Shown: positions 25,207 through 32,939 of the stretch, piece after piece
Numbering within the stretch: the stretch's first letter is position 1
How the letters are laid out: each line of letters opens with the position of its first letter
From: Fibrobacter sp.
GTDB lineage: Bacteria; Fibrobacterota; Fibrobacteria; Fibrobacterales; Fibrobacteraceae
Assembly: GCA_024398935.1 (NCBI GenBank)
Contig: JAKSIH010000004.1
Span: 1-51,800 of the forward strand
Length of the DNA: 51,800 nt
Reading direction: 5' to 3'
Translations under genes and position numbers: made by a program
Notes under the pieces: model-generated
Told to the model about the DNA's origin: nothing
The model's input: only the letters and a program-made list of their open reading frames with translations
The model's database searches: none

Positions 25207-26951
25207 TGGAACTGATTTCCTTGGACGAACGCAAGGCTACGGCTCTTGCTCACGGGCTTCGGATACCCCATGTGGTAGCCCGATTCCTTGTGTCCAGGGG
25301 AATCTATACTGCGGCAGCCGCTTCCAGGCTTCTTTGCGGAAGTCAAGAAGATGAACTGGATCCCTTTACCATGAAGGGGATGGAGGCGGCCATAGACTGG
25401 ATTATGGATGTCCGCGGGAAGGGCGAGAAAATCTTTATTTTCGGCGACTACGACCTGGATGGCATGACTTCTGTAACGCTCTTGACCAAGGCATTCGAAG
25501 AACTGGGCATGACTTCTGACTGGAGACTGCCCAACCGGTTCGGGGACGGCTACGGCCTTTCCATTTCCGCGGTAGACGAAATGTACGAGGCTGGTGCCCG
25601 CTATGTGGTCACCGTGGATACGGGCATTACGGCAAACGAAGAAATTGCCCATGCCAAGGAACTGGGTATGGCGGTCATGGTGATCGACCATCATCAGCCC
25701 TCCGGTGAAGGTCTGCCCATTTGCGATGTCTTGCTGGACCCGCATCAGGAAGGTGACCCGTATGGCAATTCCGAACTTTGCGGCGTGGGCGTTTCGTACA
25801 AATTTATCTGTGCCCTTTATTCCCGGTTGGGAAAGCCTTGCCCTACGAAGTTCCTGGACCTGGTTGCCTTGGGTACGCTTGCTGACCTTGTCCAGATGAC
25901 TCCTGAAAACAGGTTCTTTACGAAGGCGGGCCTTGCCCAGCTGAATAGCAGCCCCTGGCCAGGCGTCCAGGAGATGTATTCCGCACTGATGAAGCCGGAT
26001 AGCAACGTGGGCGGCATCGACGTGATGTACAAGTTTGCCCCGCTGCTGAATGCACCGGGCCGCATGGAGCGGCCGGACCCGGCACTGAAACTTTTATTAA
26101 GCCCCAACCGAGCCCAGGCAAACGCCTTGCTTGCCGAACTGAAAAACTGGAATACCCGCCGCAAGCAGAAGGAAGCGGAAATCACCGATATGGCCATGGA
26201 ACAGGTCAAGCTGGTCTATGGCGATACTCTTCCTACGGTGATCGTGGTTGCAGGCGAGTTCTGGCATGTGGGGGTCATTGGCATTGTCGCGGCGAAACTT
26301 GCCCAGGAATACCATCGGCCTGCAGCGGTCCTTTCCATCATGGATGGTGTTGCCCATGCAAGTGCCCGTGCGGTTCCCGGCTTTAACTGGCACCGTGCGC
26401 TTTTTGAATGCAGGGACCTTTTCGAACGCTGGGGCGGGCATGCCAATGCGGCAGGCTTCTCCCTTCCTGCGGACAAGATCGATGAACTCCGGGAACGCCT
26501 TGCGGTTTCCGCTGCCGACCAGAATTACACGGGCGAGGAGATGGTGGTCTCGGACGCCTATCCCTACGATATCCAGGTGTCCCTTCACGAGCTGGTCTTC
26601 GATGGCCCGCAGTTCATGCCTGTGGTTCCCGGCTCAAGCAAGAATGGCACGGGCATGATGCCCATCCTCTTCTTCCTGGATCTTCTGGAACCCTTTGGCG
26701 GTAACTTCCCCTATCCGACTTTCCGGGCAGAAAATATCAAGGTGCATCGCCTTCGCGAACTGCCCGGAGGACATCTCCAGATGGATGTTTCCCAGGCGGG
26801 AAGTCCGGTATTCCAGGCCATTGCCTTTGGACTTCGCAAGCGCAAGTCGCTCCTGACGGGGAACAAGCCGGTTGCCATCGTCTTTGAACCTACATGGAAC
26901 TATTACAGCGGCCGCAAGACCCTCCAGCTTTGCATCAAGGCAATCGAGTAG
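25206..26951 (+). CDS. recJ: Single-stranded-DNA exonuclease RecJ
   Basis: 5'-3' exonuclease in recombination and repair. The 581-residue protein has DHH-superfamily motifs FGDYDLDGMTS (near 80), VTVDTGI, DHH at 161-163 (VIDHHQPSG), ELCGVGVSYKF, and the DHHA1 region with ARAVPGFNWHRAL and GGHANAAGFSL. The start ATG shares its A with the holB stop (TAATG). Confidence 0.96.
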   Translation: MELISLDERKATALAHGLRIPHVVARFLVSRGIYTAAAASRLLCGSQEDELDPFTMKGMEAAIDWIMDVRGKGEKIFIFGDYDLDGMTSVTLLTKAFEELGMTSDWRLPNRFGDGYGLSISAVDEMYEAGARYVVTVDTGITANEEIAHAKELGMAVMVIDHHQPSGEGLPICDVLLDPHQEGDPYGNSELCGVGVSYKFICALYSRLGKPCPTKFLDLVALGTLADLVQMTPENRFFTKAGLAQLNSSPWPGVQEMYSALMKPDSNVGGIDVMYKFAPLLNAPGRMERPDPALKLLLSPNRAQANALLAELKNWNTRRKQKEAEITDMAMEQVKLVYGDTLPTVIVVAGEFWHVGVIGIVAAKLAQEYHRPAAVLSIMDGVAHASARAVPGFNWHRALFECRDLFERWGGHANAAGFSLPADKIDELRERLAVSAADQNYTGEEMVVSDAYPYDIQVSLHELVFDGPQFMPVVPGSSKNGTGMMPILFFLDLLEPFGGNFPYPTFRAENIKVHRLRELPGGHLQMDVSQAGSPVFQAIAFGLRKRKSLLTGNKPVAIVFEPTWNYYSGRKTLQLCIKAIE

Positions 26952-26960
26952 GAATCTCCC

Positions 26961-27470
26961 ATGTCCCATAAGAACCTGGTCGGGTGTATTCCCGTTTTGT
27001 TTATCCTGATGATCGTTGCCCTTTACCTTATGCCCAGGTCTGAGAAGGTAAACGAGGATACCTCTGAAAATTTGACTCCCGAGGAAATCCACCGCGTGGA
27101 AGTTCCGTTTGAGGGTCGCGTTGTCCTGCCCGAGGCGTCTGACTTCGAGGTAGTCGACAATTCCGCTAACCGGGACCTGGATCAGGTCGCCCTCTTCATG
27201 AAGGGCCGCGCCGCTGGACTTCACTGGCTTGCCAATGAACATTTTAAGAAGGCTTCCCGCAAGAATCCTCTTCCCGATGTCCGCATGGAGCTGAACATCT
27301 CCATAGACTCCATGGGTGTGTTTTTCGTTTCGCTGAAGTCCTCCAATTCCAAGGATAAGTCCATGGATGAAGACCTCCTGGACCACATAAAAAAATACTG
27401 GCGCTACCGTCGTAGCACCAGCGGTAAAACGGAATTGATTGTCCCTTTTACTTGGACTTCAAGATATTAA
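26961..27470 (+). CDS. Membrane-anchored protein with a TonB/AgmX-like C-terminal domain
   Basis: 169 residues: one N-terminal membrane segment (about 7-24) and a periplasmic domain. Its C-terminal half resembles the end of the TonB-like protein at 1419-2375: GLHWLANEHFKKASRKNP aligns with GLRHTYNKFLKKKP, and both end in a VPFTW/IPFTF strand. It lacks the long Pro/Gly/Lys spacer, so it could not span the periplasm like TonB. It overlaps the convergent gene by 23 nt. Confidence 0.68.
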   Translation: MSHKNLVGCIPVLFILMIVALYLMPRSEKVNEDTSENLTPEEIHRVEVPFEGRVVLPEASDFEVVDNSANRDLDQVALFMKGRAAGLHWLANEHFKKASRKNPLPDVRMELNISIDSMGVFFVSLKSSNSKDKSMDEDLLDHIKKYWRYRRSTSGKTELIVPFTWTSRY

Positions 27471-27888
27471 GAAGCTGATCGGCCTTCTTCTCGATGAGGA
27501 TGAAGGCTTCGAACATGCGGGCTTCGCGCCACTTGACCAGATACTTGGCGCGCCATTCGTCGGCCACCATTTCGGTATCTTCGTGAGTGCCTTCCTTTTC
27601 CTTTTCGTTCAGGTACCATTCTTCTTTCTTGATTTCCTTGATCATGTCGCCCAGTTCGGCGGCGGGCTGCAGGGAACCCTTGCACAGGAGCAGTGCGCGG
27701 AGGTTGTCCAGAAGAATTTCGTCGGTGGGTTCGTCTGCGTCGTCACGGGCGCAGTCCCAGATTTCACCACGGTGGCGTTCCGTCCAGCCAATCAGGTGCT
27801 TCTCGGTCTTCTGAAGTTCGCCCTTGGCAAGCTTCTCTTCGACGGCTTCGCGCGGATAGTAAATGCTGTTGGGATAGAAATCGATCAT
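27448..27888 (-). CDS. Conserved-looking soluble protein, unknown
   Basis: 146 residues, highly charged, mostly helical, no signal or membrane segment. AGGGG precedes the ATG on the minus strand. It converges with and overlaps the gene ending at 27470. tRNA-Leu lies just upstream in the same direction. No family recognised; gene-like composition but no motif. Confidence 0.62.
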   Translation of the reverse strand: MIDFYPNSIYYPREAVEEKLAKGELQKTEKHLIGWTERHRGEIWDCARDDADEPTDEILLDNLRALLLCKGSLQPAAELGDMIKEIKKEEWYLNEKEKEGTHEDTEMVADEWRAKYLVKWREARMFEAFILIEKKADQLLNILKSK

Positions 27889-27934
27889 GGTGACCCCTAA
27901 AAGATCCTGTAGGTCTAATGGTTTGCTCAGTTAA

Positions 27935-28017
<83 letters not shown>

Positions 28018-28128
28018 AGGTTGTGAGCGTGGCTCAAATATACAAAAACAAATGTGGAGAATGTTATGGGATTTGTTGAAAAAGGCTTTTTTTATGCCAG
28101 GGATGCTAAGATTTGTTAAATTAGAGGC

Positions 28129-28542
28129 ATGAACAAGATTTTATCCCTTTTTGCTGCAGTTGTTTTTGCCTTCGTGGCGTTCGCTTTCGTTGCTCAGCCC
28201 AAGGTCCTCGCCTACGATGGCGATATGGATGTCTATCGTGAGTTCAAGGAAGACCTGGCACTTGCCCGCGATACCTACGTCAGTTCCCTGAATATGGCCC
28301 TGGATGAAAAGGAAGTGAAGAATCCCTCCTGGTTTGACATTGATTTCGAGGCTCCCGATATGAAGTACTGCACCATCGATGAACTACCCGGCGGCTTTAA
28401 GCTGAAGGGGGCCCATGGCGCCTATAAGGTGGACATGGAAGTGAAGTTTATTCCCGGTGGCGAAGACATGAAGTACCAGGTAAAGCATCTGAAGGGCAGT
28501 AACAAGCCCGGAAAGGAAATTGCCGGGGAAGTATTTAGATAA
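28129..28542 (+). CDS. Small secreted protein, unknown
   Basis: 137 residues with a signal peptide (about 1-28, ending PKVLA) and a mature acidic domain rich in Tyr/Lys/Asp. TAAATT (28117-28122) ends 6 nt before ATG, with AGAGG between, so the start is leaderless or has a minimal leader. A terminator follows. No family recognised. Confidence 0.68.
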   Translation: MNKILSLFAAVVFAFVAFAFVAQPKVLAYDGDMDVYREFKEDLALARDTYVSSLNMALDEKEVKNPSWFDIDFEAPDMKYCTIDELPGGFKLKGAHGAYKVDMEVKFIPGGEDMKYQVKHLKGSNKPGKEIAGEVFR

Positions 28543-28574
28543 TACATAGCGGGAACACTCCGCCGAAAAATAAG

Positions 28575-28600
28575 GGAAGTCTGGATGACTTCCTCTTTTT
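28575..28600 (+). terminator. Terminator after the secreted-protein gene
   Basis: Stem GGAAGTC/GACTTCC with a 5-nt loop, followed by TCTTTTT. Preceded at 28553 by the conserved GCGGGAACAC element. Confidence 0.87.
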
Positions 28601-28607
28601 ATGCGGT

Positions 28608-29192
28608 TTACTTATTGAGGTCTCTCAAATTTACGAAATTGACTTGAGCAAACAGCCCGGAGTAAGGGAATCTCATTTCCATACCCAGTCCCCATCCTTC
28701 TTCATCCTTACGAAATTGACTCGAGCAAACAGACCGGATGCTTTATTTCGTTTGTTGGTCATTTCAAATTGCACGCCACCAGCGATGCTTACGTAAGGGA
28801 AACTCATTTCCATACCCAGTTCCTGTCCCCAGCCAGCTTCATTCATGTGCCATTTGCCGTTCTTTTTGTACAGCCACCATTCGAAGACGTGGGATTCAAA
28901 AGCTGTTAGCTTGAAAGGTTCGTAATTTAAAAGAGTGAAGTGAAGTCATAGCGGCTCCCAAAGAAACTGGGGGAGTATCGTATTCGTCATCATCGTAGAC
29001 TACTCGAACGTCAACTCTAAGGGTGTTGAATACAAGCCCCGCTAGACGAAAATCAATAACATCCGCCTCAATACGCCCAAGAGAGGAGTATCCCACATTA
29101 AGGGGATACAGTGTCAATGCCTCATGTAGCCCCTCCCACTCGGCCGCGGATGTTGCAACTGCAAACAAGATAATGACTAAAATTTTTCTCAT
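28608..29192 (-). pseudogene. Decayed paralogue(s) of the neighbouring secreted protein
   Basis: It starts MRKILVIILFAVA like the intact gene at 29219-29845 and carries VGYSSLGRIEA. After GAAMTS the frame shifts: roughly 38 codons of the intact gene are missing, and the remainder (LLNYEPFKL...FEWWLYKKN) continues in another frame. A second copy of the C-terminal end (MEMRFPYSGLFAQVNFVNL) follows at about 28608-28700, with direct repeats of CTCATTTCCATACCCAG. It appears to be the remains of at least two tandem copies. Confidence 0.8.
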
Positions 29193-29218
29193 CGGGTTAA
29201 GTATAGATTAGGTTTGCG

Positions 29219-29845
29219 CTAGTGAAACTTTTTTTTGAGTGCGAGGATCTCAACCAAGTTGATTCTTGCAAACCAGCCGATGCCTTTTCGCTTGTTGGTT
29301 ATTTCAAACTGAGCGCCGCCTGATAGTAATACGTGAGGAAATTGCAGTTCTAAACCAAGCTCCTGGCCCCAACCAGCTTCGTTTGTGTACCATATGTTGT
29401 TTTTTTTGTACATCCACCATTCGAATACGTGGGACTCAAAAACAGAAAGCCTGAAATATTTATAATTCAACAATGTAAAACCCATTTCCCCCGATGCCAA
29501 AAACATTGACAATGCAGGAAAAAGACTAAGGAGGTTGCCACTTTCAGATAGCATCCAAAAGAAGAGTGCTGAGGGAACGGTTACCATTGAAGTTCCCCAT
29601 GAAACAGTGATGTCGTCGTACTCTACATCATCATTGCTTGTTCGGATGTCAAATCTTAATGGGGCAACTGCTATATAAAAAAATCTTGAGTCCCTAGTGT
29701 CACCTAATTCTATCCCTCCCATGTGAAATTTAATGGCGTTCATTTCAATTCGCCCGAGAGAAGAGTATCCCGCACCAACTGAGTAAAGGGCATCAGCGAA
29801 TGTGCCCGCAACTGCAAACAAGATAATGACTAGGATTTTTCTCAT
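29219..29845 (-). CDS. Secreted or outer-membrane-associated protein, intact member of a tandem family
   Basis: 208 residues: signal peptide (about 1-18) then alternating beta-like segments with hydrophobic stretch ALFFWMLSESGNLLSLF in the middle. More AT-rich than its neighbours. On the minus strand TATACT (29853-29858) ends 7 nt before the ATG; the decayed copy keeps the same promoter arrangement. No family recognised. Confidence 0.66.
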   Translation of the reverse strand: MRKILVIILFAVAGTFADALYSVGAGYSSLGRIEMNAIKFHMGGIELGDTRDSRFFYIAVAPLRFDIRTSNDDVEYDDITVSWGTSMVTVPSALFFWMLSESGNLLSLFPALSMFLASGEMGFTLLNYKYFRLSVFESHVFEWWMYKKNNIWYTNEAGWGQELGLELQFPHVLLSGGAQFEITNKRKGIGWFARINLVEILALKKKFH

Positions 29846-29863
29846 TAGGTTAAGTATAGAAAA

Positions 29864-29894
29864 TAAAAAAAGCCGAGCCGAAGCTCGACCTTTT
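29864..29894 (-). terminator. Terminator of gpmI
   Basis: On the minus strand GTCGAGC-TTCG-GCTCGGC followed by eight T; the loop is a stable UUCG-type tetraloop. Confidence 0.9.
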
Positions 29895-29903
29895 TCAAAG
29901 GGT

Positions 29904-29934
29904 TTGCTAGATTCCCGGTCGAGCCGGGAATGAC
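29904..29934 (+). repeat. REP-like palindrome, copy 1
   Basis: TTGCTAGATTCCCGG then CCGGGAATGAC, with stem TTCCCGG/CCGGGAA. A related copy is at 41037-41087. Confidence 0.7.
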
Positions 29935-29955
29935 TATTGCAATGACTCGATTGCC

Positions 29956-31590
29956 TTACTTGACGATCAACATAGAATCATCCCAGGCTTCGTGCTTTTC
30001 GAAGCCCATGAGGTTAGCAGTGGTTGCTGCCAAGTTGGACAGACCCCAGTTGCCTTCCTTGAGACCAAGCTTGCCGCCGGTAACGTTATCGTACAGGATG
30101 CAGGGAACCTTGTTCAAGGTGTGGCTGGTCTTGGCCTTGAAGGAACCATCCTTGTTCACCTTGGGCATGCCGGTCTTCTTGTCGATTTCGTACATTTCGT
30201 CGGCGTTACCGTGGTCAGCGGTAATGAGGGCAACACCGCCGGCTGCGTCGATCACCGGGAGGAGACGAGCGAGGCCGATGTCCACAGCTTCGATAGCCAT
30301 GGTAGCTGCACGGAAGGAACCAGTGTGGCCCACCATGTCGCCGTTGGGGTAGTTGCAGCGCAGAGTCTGGTACTTGCCGCTCTTGATTGCTTCGATCATG
30401 GCGTCGGTAACTTCTGCAGCCTTCATCCAGGGGCGCTGTTCGAACGGAACAACATCGGATTCGATTTCCAGGTAGGTTTCGCCGTCGAACTTGCTGGAAC
30501 GGTTACCATTCCAGAAGTAAGTCACGTGGCCGTACTTCTGAGTTTCAGAGCAAGCGAACTGCTTAACGCCAGTTTCTGCGAACCATTCGCCAGAGGTTTC
30601 CTTGATTGCCGGAGGAGGAACCAGGAAGCGGTTGGGGAGCTTCAGGTCGCCATCGTACTGGAGCATGCCGGCGTAGCAAACCTTGGGGAAGCGGACGCGG
30701 TCAAATTCATTGAAGGATTCTTCTTCGAAGGCGCGGGTAATTTCGATAGCGCGGTCGCCACGGAAGTTGAAGAACACCACGGAGTCGCCGTCATTGATGG
30801 TGCCAACAGGCTGGCCGTTAGCGGCGATAACGAACGGAGGAAGATCCTGGTCGATTGCCTTGGTTTCGCCGCGGAGGGTTTCGATAGCTTCGGTAGCGGA
30901 AGCGAACATGCGGCCTTCGCCCAGAACGTGGGTCTTCCAGCCAAGTTCAACCATCTTCCAGTTAGCATTGTAACGGTCCATGGTGATCTGCATACGGCCA
31001 CCGCCAGAAGCGATGCAAACGTCGAATTCCGGAGAGCGGAGTTCTGCGAGGAACTGTTCGAACGGGCCGACATAATCGAGAGCGGAGGTTTCCGGAACGT
31101 CACGACCGTCCAGGAGGATGTGAACGCGAACGGTCTTGACGGATTCCTTCTTGGCCTGGGCCACCATGGCCTTCAGGTGAGAAATGTTGGAGTGAACGTT
31201 ACCGTCGGAGAAGAGGCCGATGAAGTGAAGAACGGAGTTCTTTTCACGAACGTTGGCGGAGATTTCCTTCCATGCGTCGCGGCCGAAGATGTCGCCAGAA
31301 ACGATAGCGTCCTGAACGAGGGCTGCACCCTGGTTGTAAACCTGGCCAGCACCGATAGCGTTATGACCGACTTCGGAGTTACCCATGTCTTCGTTGGTGG
31401 GCATACCCACGGCGCGGCCGTGAGCGTTCAGAAGAACGTTGGGGTACTTGGCGAACAAGGCGTCCAGAGTGGGCTTACGAGCAGCGGCAATAGCGTTGCC
31501 CTGTTCGTTGGGGTTGAAACCGTAACCGTCCATCACGATAGTGACAACGGGACCCTTGATACCAGGGAAGTTGGAAAGCTTCTTAAGCAT
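29956..31590 (-). CDS. gpmI: 2,3-bisphosphoglycerate-independent phosphoglycerate mutase
   Basis: Interconverts 3- and 2-phosphoglycerate in glycolysis, using two manganese ions. The 544-residue protein has VTIVMDGYGFNP (metal Asp21), catalytic Ser72 in MGNSEVGHNAIGAG, LLDGRDVPETSALDY, and ADHGNADEM near the end (metal ligands). Ribosome site CTGGAG precedes ATG. A TATCTTTA box lies about 50 nt upstream. Confidence 0.97.
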   Translation of the reverse strand: MLKKLSNFPGIKGPVVTIVMDGYGFNPNEQGNAIAAARKPTLDALFAKYPNVLLNAHGRAVGMPTNEDMGNSEVGHNAIGAGQVYNQGAALVQDAIVSGDIFGRDAWKEISANVREKNSVLHFIGLFSDGNVHSNISHLKAMVAQAKKESVKTVRVHILLDGRDVPETSALDYVGPFEQFLAELRSPEFDVCIASGGGRMQITMDRYNANWKMVELGWKTHVLGEGRMFASATEAIETLRGETKAIDQDLPPFVIAANGQPVGTINDGDSVVFFNFRGDRAIEITRAFEEESFNEFDRVRFPKVCYAGMLQYDGDLKLPNRFLVPPPAIKETSGEWFAETGVKQFACSETQKYGHVTYFWNGNRSSKFDGETYLEIESDVVPFEQRPWMKAAEVTDAMIEAIKSGKYQTLRCNYPNGDMVGHTGSFRAATMAIEAVDIGLARLLPVIDAAGGVALITADHGNADEMYEIDKKTGMPKVNKDGSFKAKTSHTLNKVPCILYDNVTGGKLGLKEGNWGLSNLAATTANLMGFEKHEAWDDSMLIVK

Positions 31591-31693
31591 AGTTTACTCC
31601 AGTTATGCCCGGACCTTCCGGGCGTGTTAAATTACGGGTGTAAAGATAGAAAATTTGGATTTGATTGGAGAACGGGAATACTCCGCGGAAAAC

Positions 31694-31727
31694 AAAAAAG
31701 GCTTTCCCAAAAAGCCTTGGGAAAGCC
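31694..31727 (-). terminator. Terminator of the lipoprotein gene
   Basis: On the minus strand GGCTTTCCC/GGGAAAGCC with a 10-nt loop is followed by TTTTTT. Confidence 0.88.
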
Positions 31728-31753
31728 GAATTCTGGTCAGAAAGGACTCTGGA

Positions 31754-32785
31754 TTACTGAGCCTTGTAAACCTTCATCTTGATGGTGTAGTCACCATTGT
31801 TGCGTTCGGTTGCATCGGTTACGCCAAAGGCGAAGAAGCCAGCGCCAGTTGCCTCGTTGAAGGCAGCAGTCTTTGCAACATAGATGGATCCGTTATCGTT
31901 TTCTGCGAAGTTGTCGATGGAGGTTCCGGTGATAACCTTGTACTTGAAGTCGCTCATGAGAACAGAGCCCTTTTCGTCTTCCGGCCATGCGCCAACGAAG
32001 TAGTCGTCGCCGTTGGAGATGGGGGCGAAGAGTGTGCCGTTACCGCTAGTGATGTTGAAGCTGCCGTTACCCTTGGTAACAACGATGTCGGCAGTGGTAG
32101 AAGCGGAAGCGGTGCAAGTAGCCAAGTCAAGACCCGGCATCAAGTCGGTAGACAGGGTGATTTCCGGACATGCGACCATGGCGACGCCACTGGTGGGGTC
32201 GGTGCTGACTCCGCTGGAGGATTCAGGGGCTGTTGCGCAGTACATGTCAGAACGTACGAAAGACACTGTCTGGGTGTTTTCGAAGTCCTTGGCGCCGTCG
32301 GAAGCCTTTGCGGTGATGATCAGCTTATACTCACCGCATTCGGTAAGGGCTTCGCTAGCCAGGTCAACCTGTACGTTAGCTTCGGTAAAGGTTACGTTGT
32401 CGATGCCCAGAGCGTAGTTCGGTACATTTGCGATGGTTGCCTGTGCCGGAGTAGTCTTCAGGGAACCGTCGGCAGAGACCTTGCCAATCTGGAAGGAAAT
32501 GTCCGTAATCTTGATGTTTTCGGGAGTAGCGCTGCTGACGGTATCAGTTGCGTTCACGGTGACAGAGCCGGTGAGCTTGATGGGGCCGATGCCAGCACCG
32601 CCAAGGTCGTTTGCAGTCAGGTTATTGAACTGAATAATCTGGTCTTGGGTGGTGGGAACGTTGATCGGCTTGTCTTCCTTGTTGCTGGGGCTGGAGCTGG
32701 AGTCGTCGCCGCAGGCAACCAGGCCGAATGCGCCCATGGTCATGACGGAGCCCATCAGAAGAGCTTTTGCAAACTTGTAAGTCAT
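31754..32785 (-). CDS. Lipoprotein, unknown
   Basis: The ATG at 32785 (after AAGAGAGG) gives 343 residues with lipobox GLVAC followed by GDDSSSSPSNKED. The mature part is rich in Thr/Ser/Asp with several Cys and looks like repeated beta-sandwich modules (SFQIGKV..., VQVDLASEALTECGEYKLI). No enzyme motif. The longer reading from 32839 is rejected because it puts 18 residues before the signal. A surface-exposed role is an inference. Confidence 0.75.
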   Translation of the reverse strand: MTYKFAKALLMGSVMTMGAFGLVACGDDSSSSPSNKEDKPINVPTTQDQIIQFNNLTANDLGGAGIGPIKLTGSVTVNATDTVSSATPENIKITDISFQIGKVSADGSLKTTPAQATIANVPNYALGIDNVTFTEANVQVDLASEALTECGEYKLIITAKASDGAKDFENTQTVSFVRSDMYCATAPESSSGVSTDPTSGVAMVACPEITLSTDLMPGLDLATCTASASTTADIVVTKGNGSFNITSGNGTLFAPISNGDDYFVGAWPEDEKGSVLMSDFKYKVITGTSIDNFAENDNGSIYVAKTAAFNEATGAGFFAFGVTDATERNNGDYTIKMKVYKAQ

Positions 32786-32849
32786 AGTTAAACCTCTCTT
32801 TATGTTTTTGCCCTTGAAAAATACACAAAAATATTTCAAAACGGACTAC

Positions 32850-32884
32850 AATAATGAATAATTAACAATGAACAATGAACAAAA
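32850..32884 (-). repeat. Heptanucleotide array in the region 5' of the lipoprotein gene
   Basis: Plus-strand units AATAATG, AATAATT, AACAATG, AACAATG, AACAAAA at exact 7-nt spacing. It lies between uvrB and the lipoprotein gene. Confidence 0.75.
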
Positions 32885-32939
32885 TGCAGAAAATAGTGGA
32901 TTTTTTGATGAAAATCCGCATTTCGAGGGGGAATGAACC

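Noticed and set aside
29992..31782. Long plus-strand ORF (596 codons) opposite gpmI
   Set aside because: gpmI on the minus strand is certain; the antisense frame is open only through codon bias and has no known motif or ribosome site.
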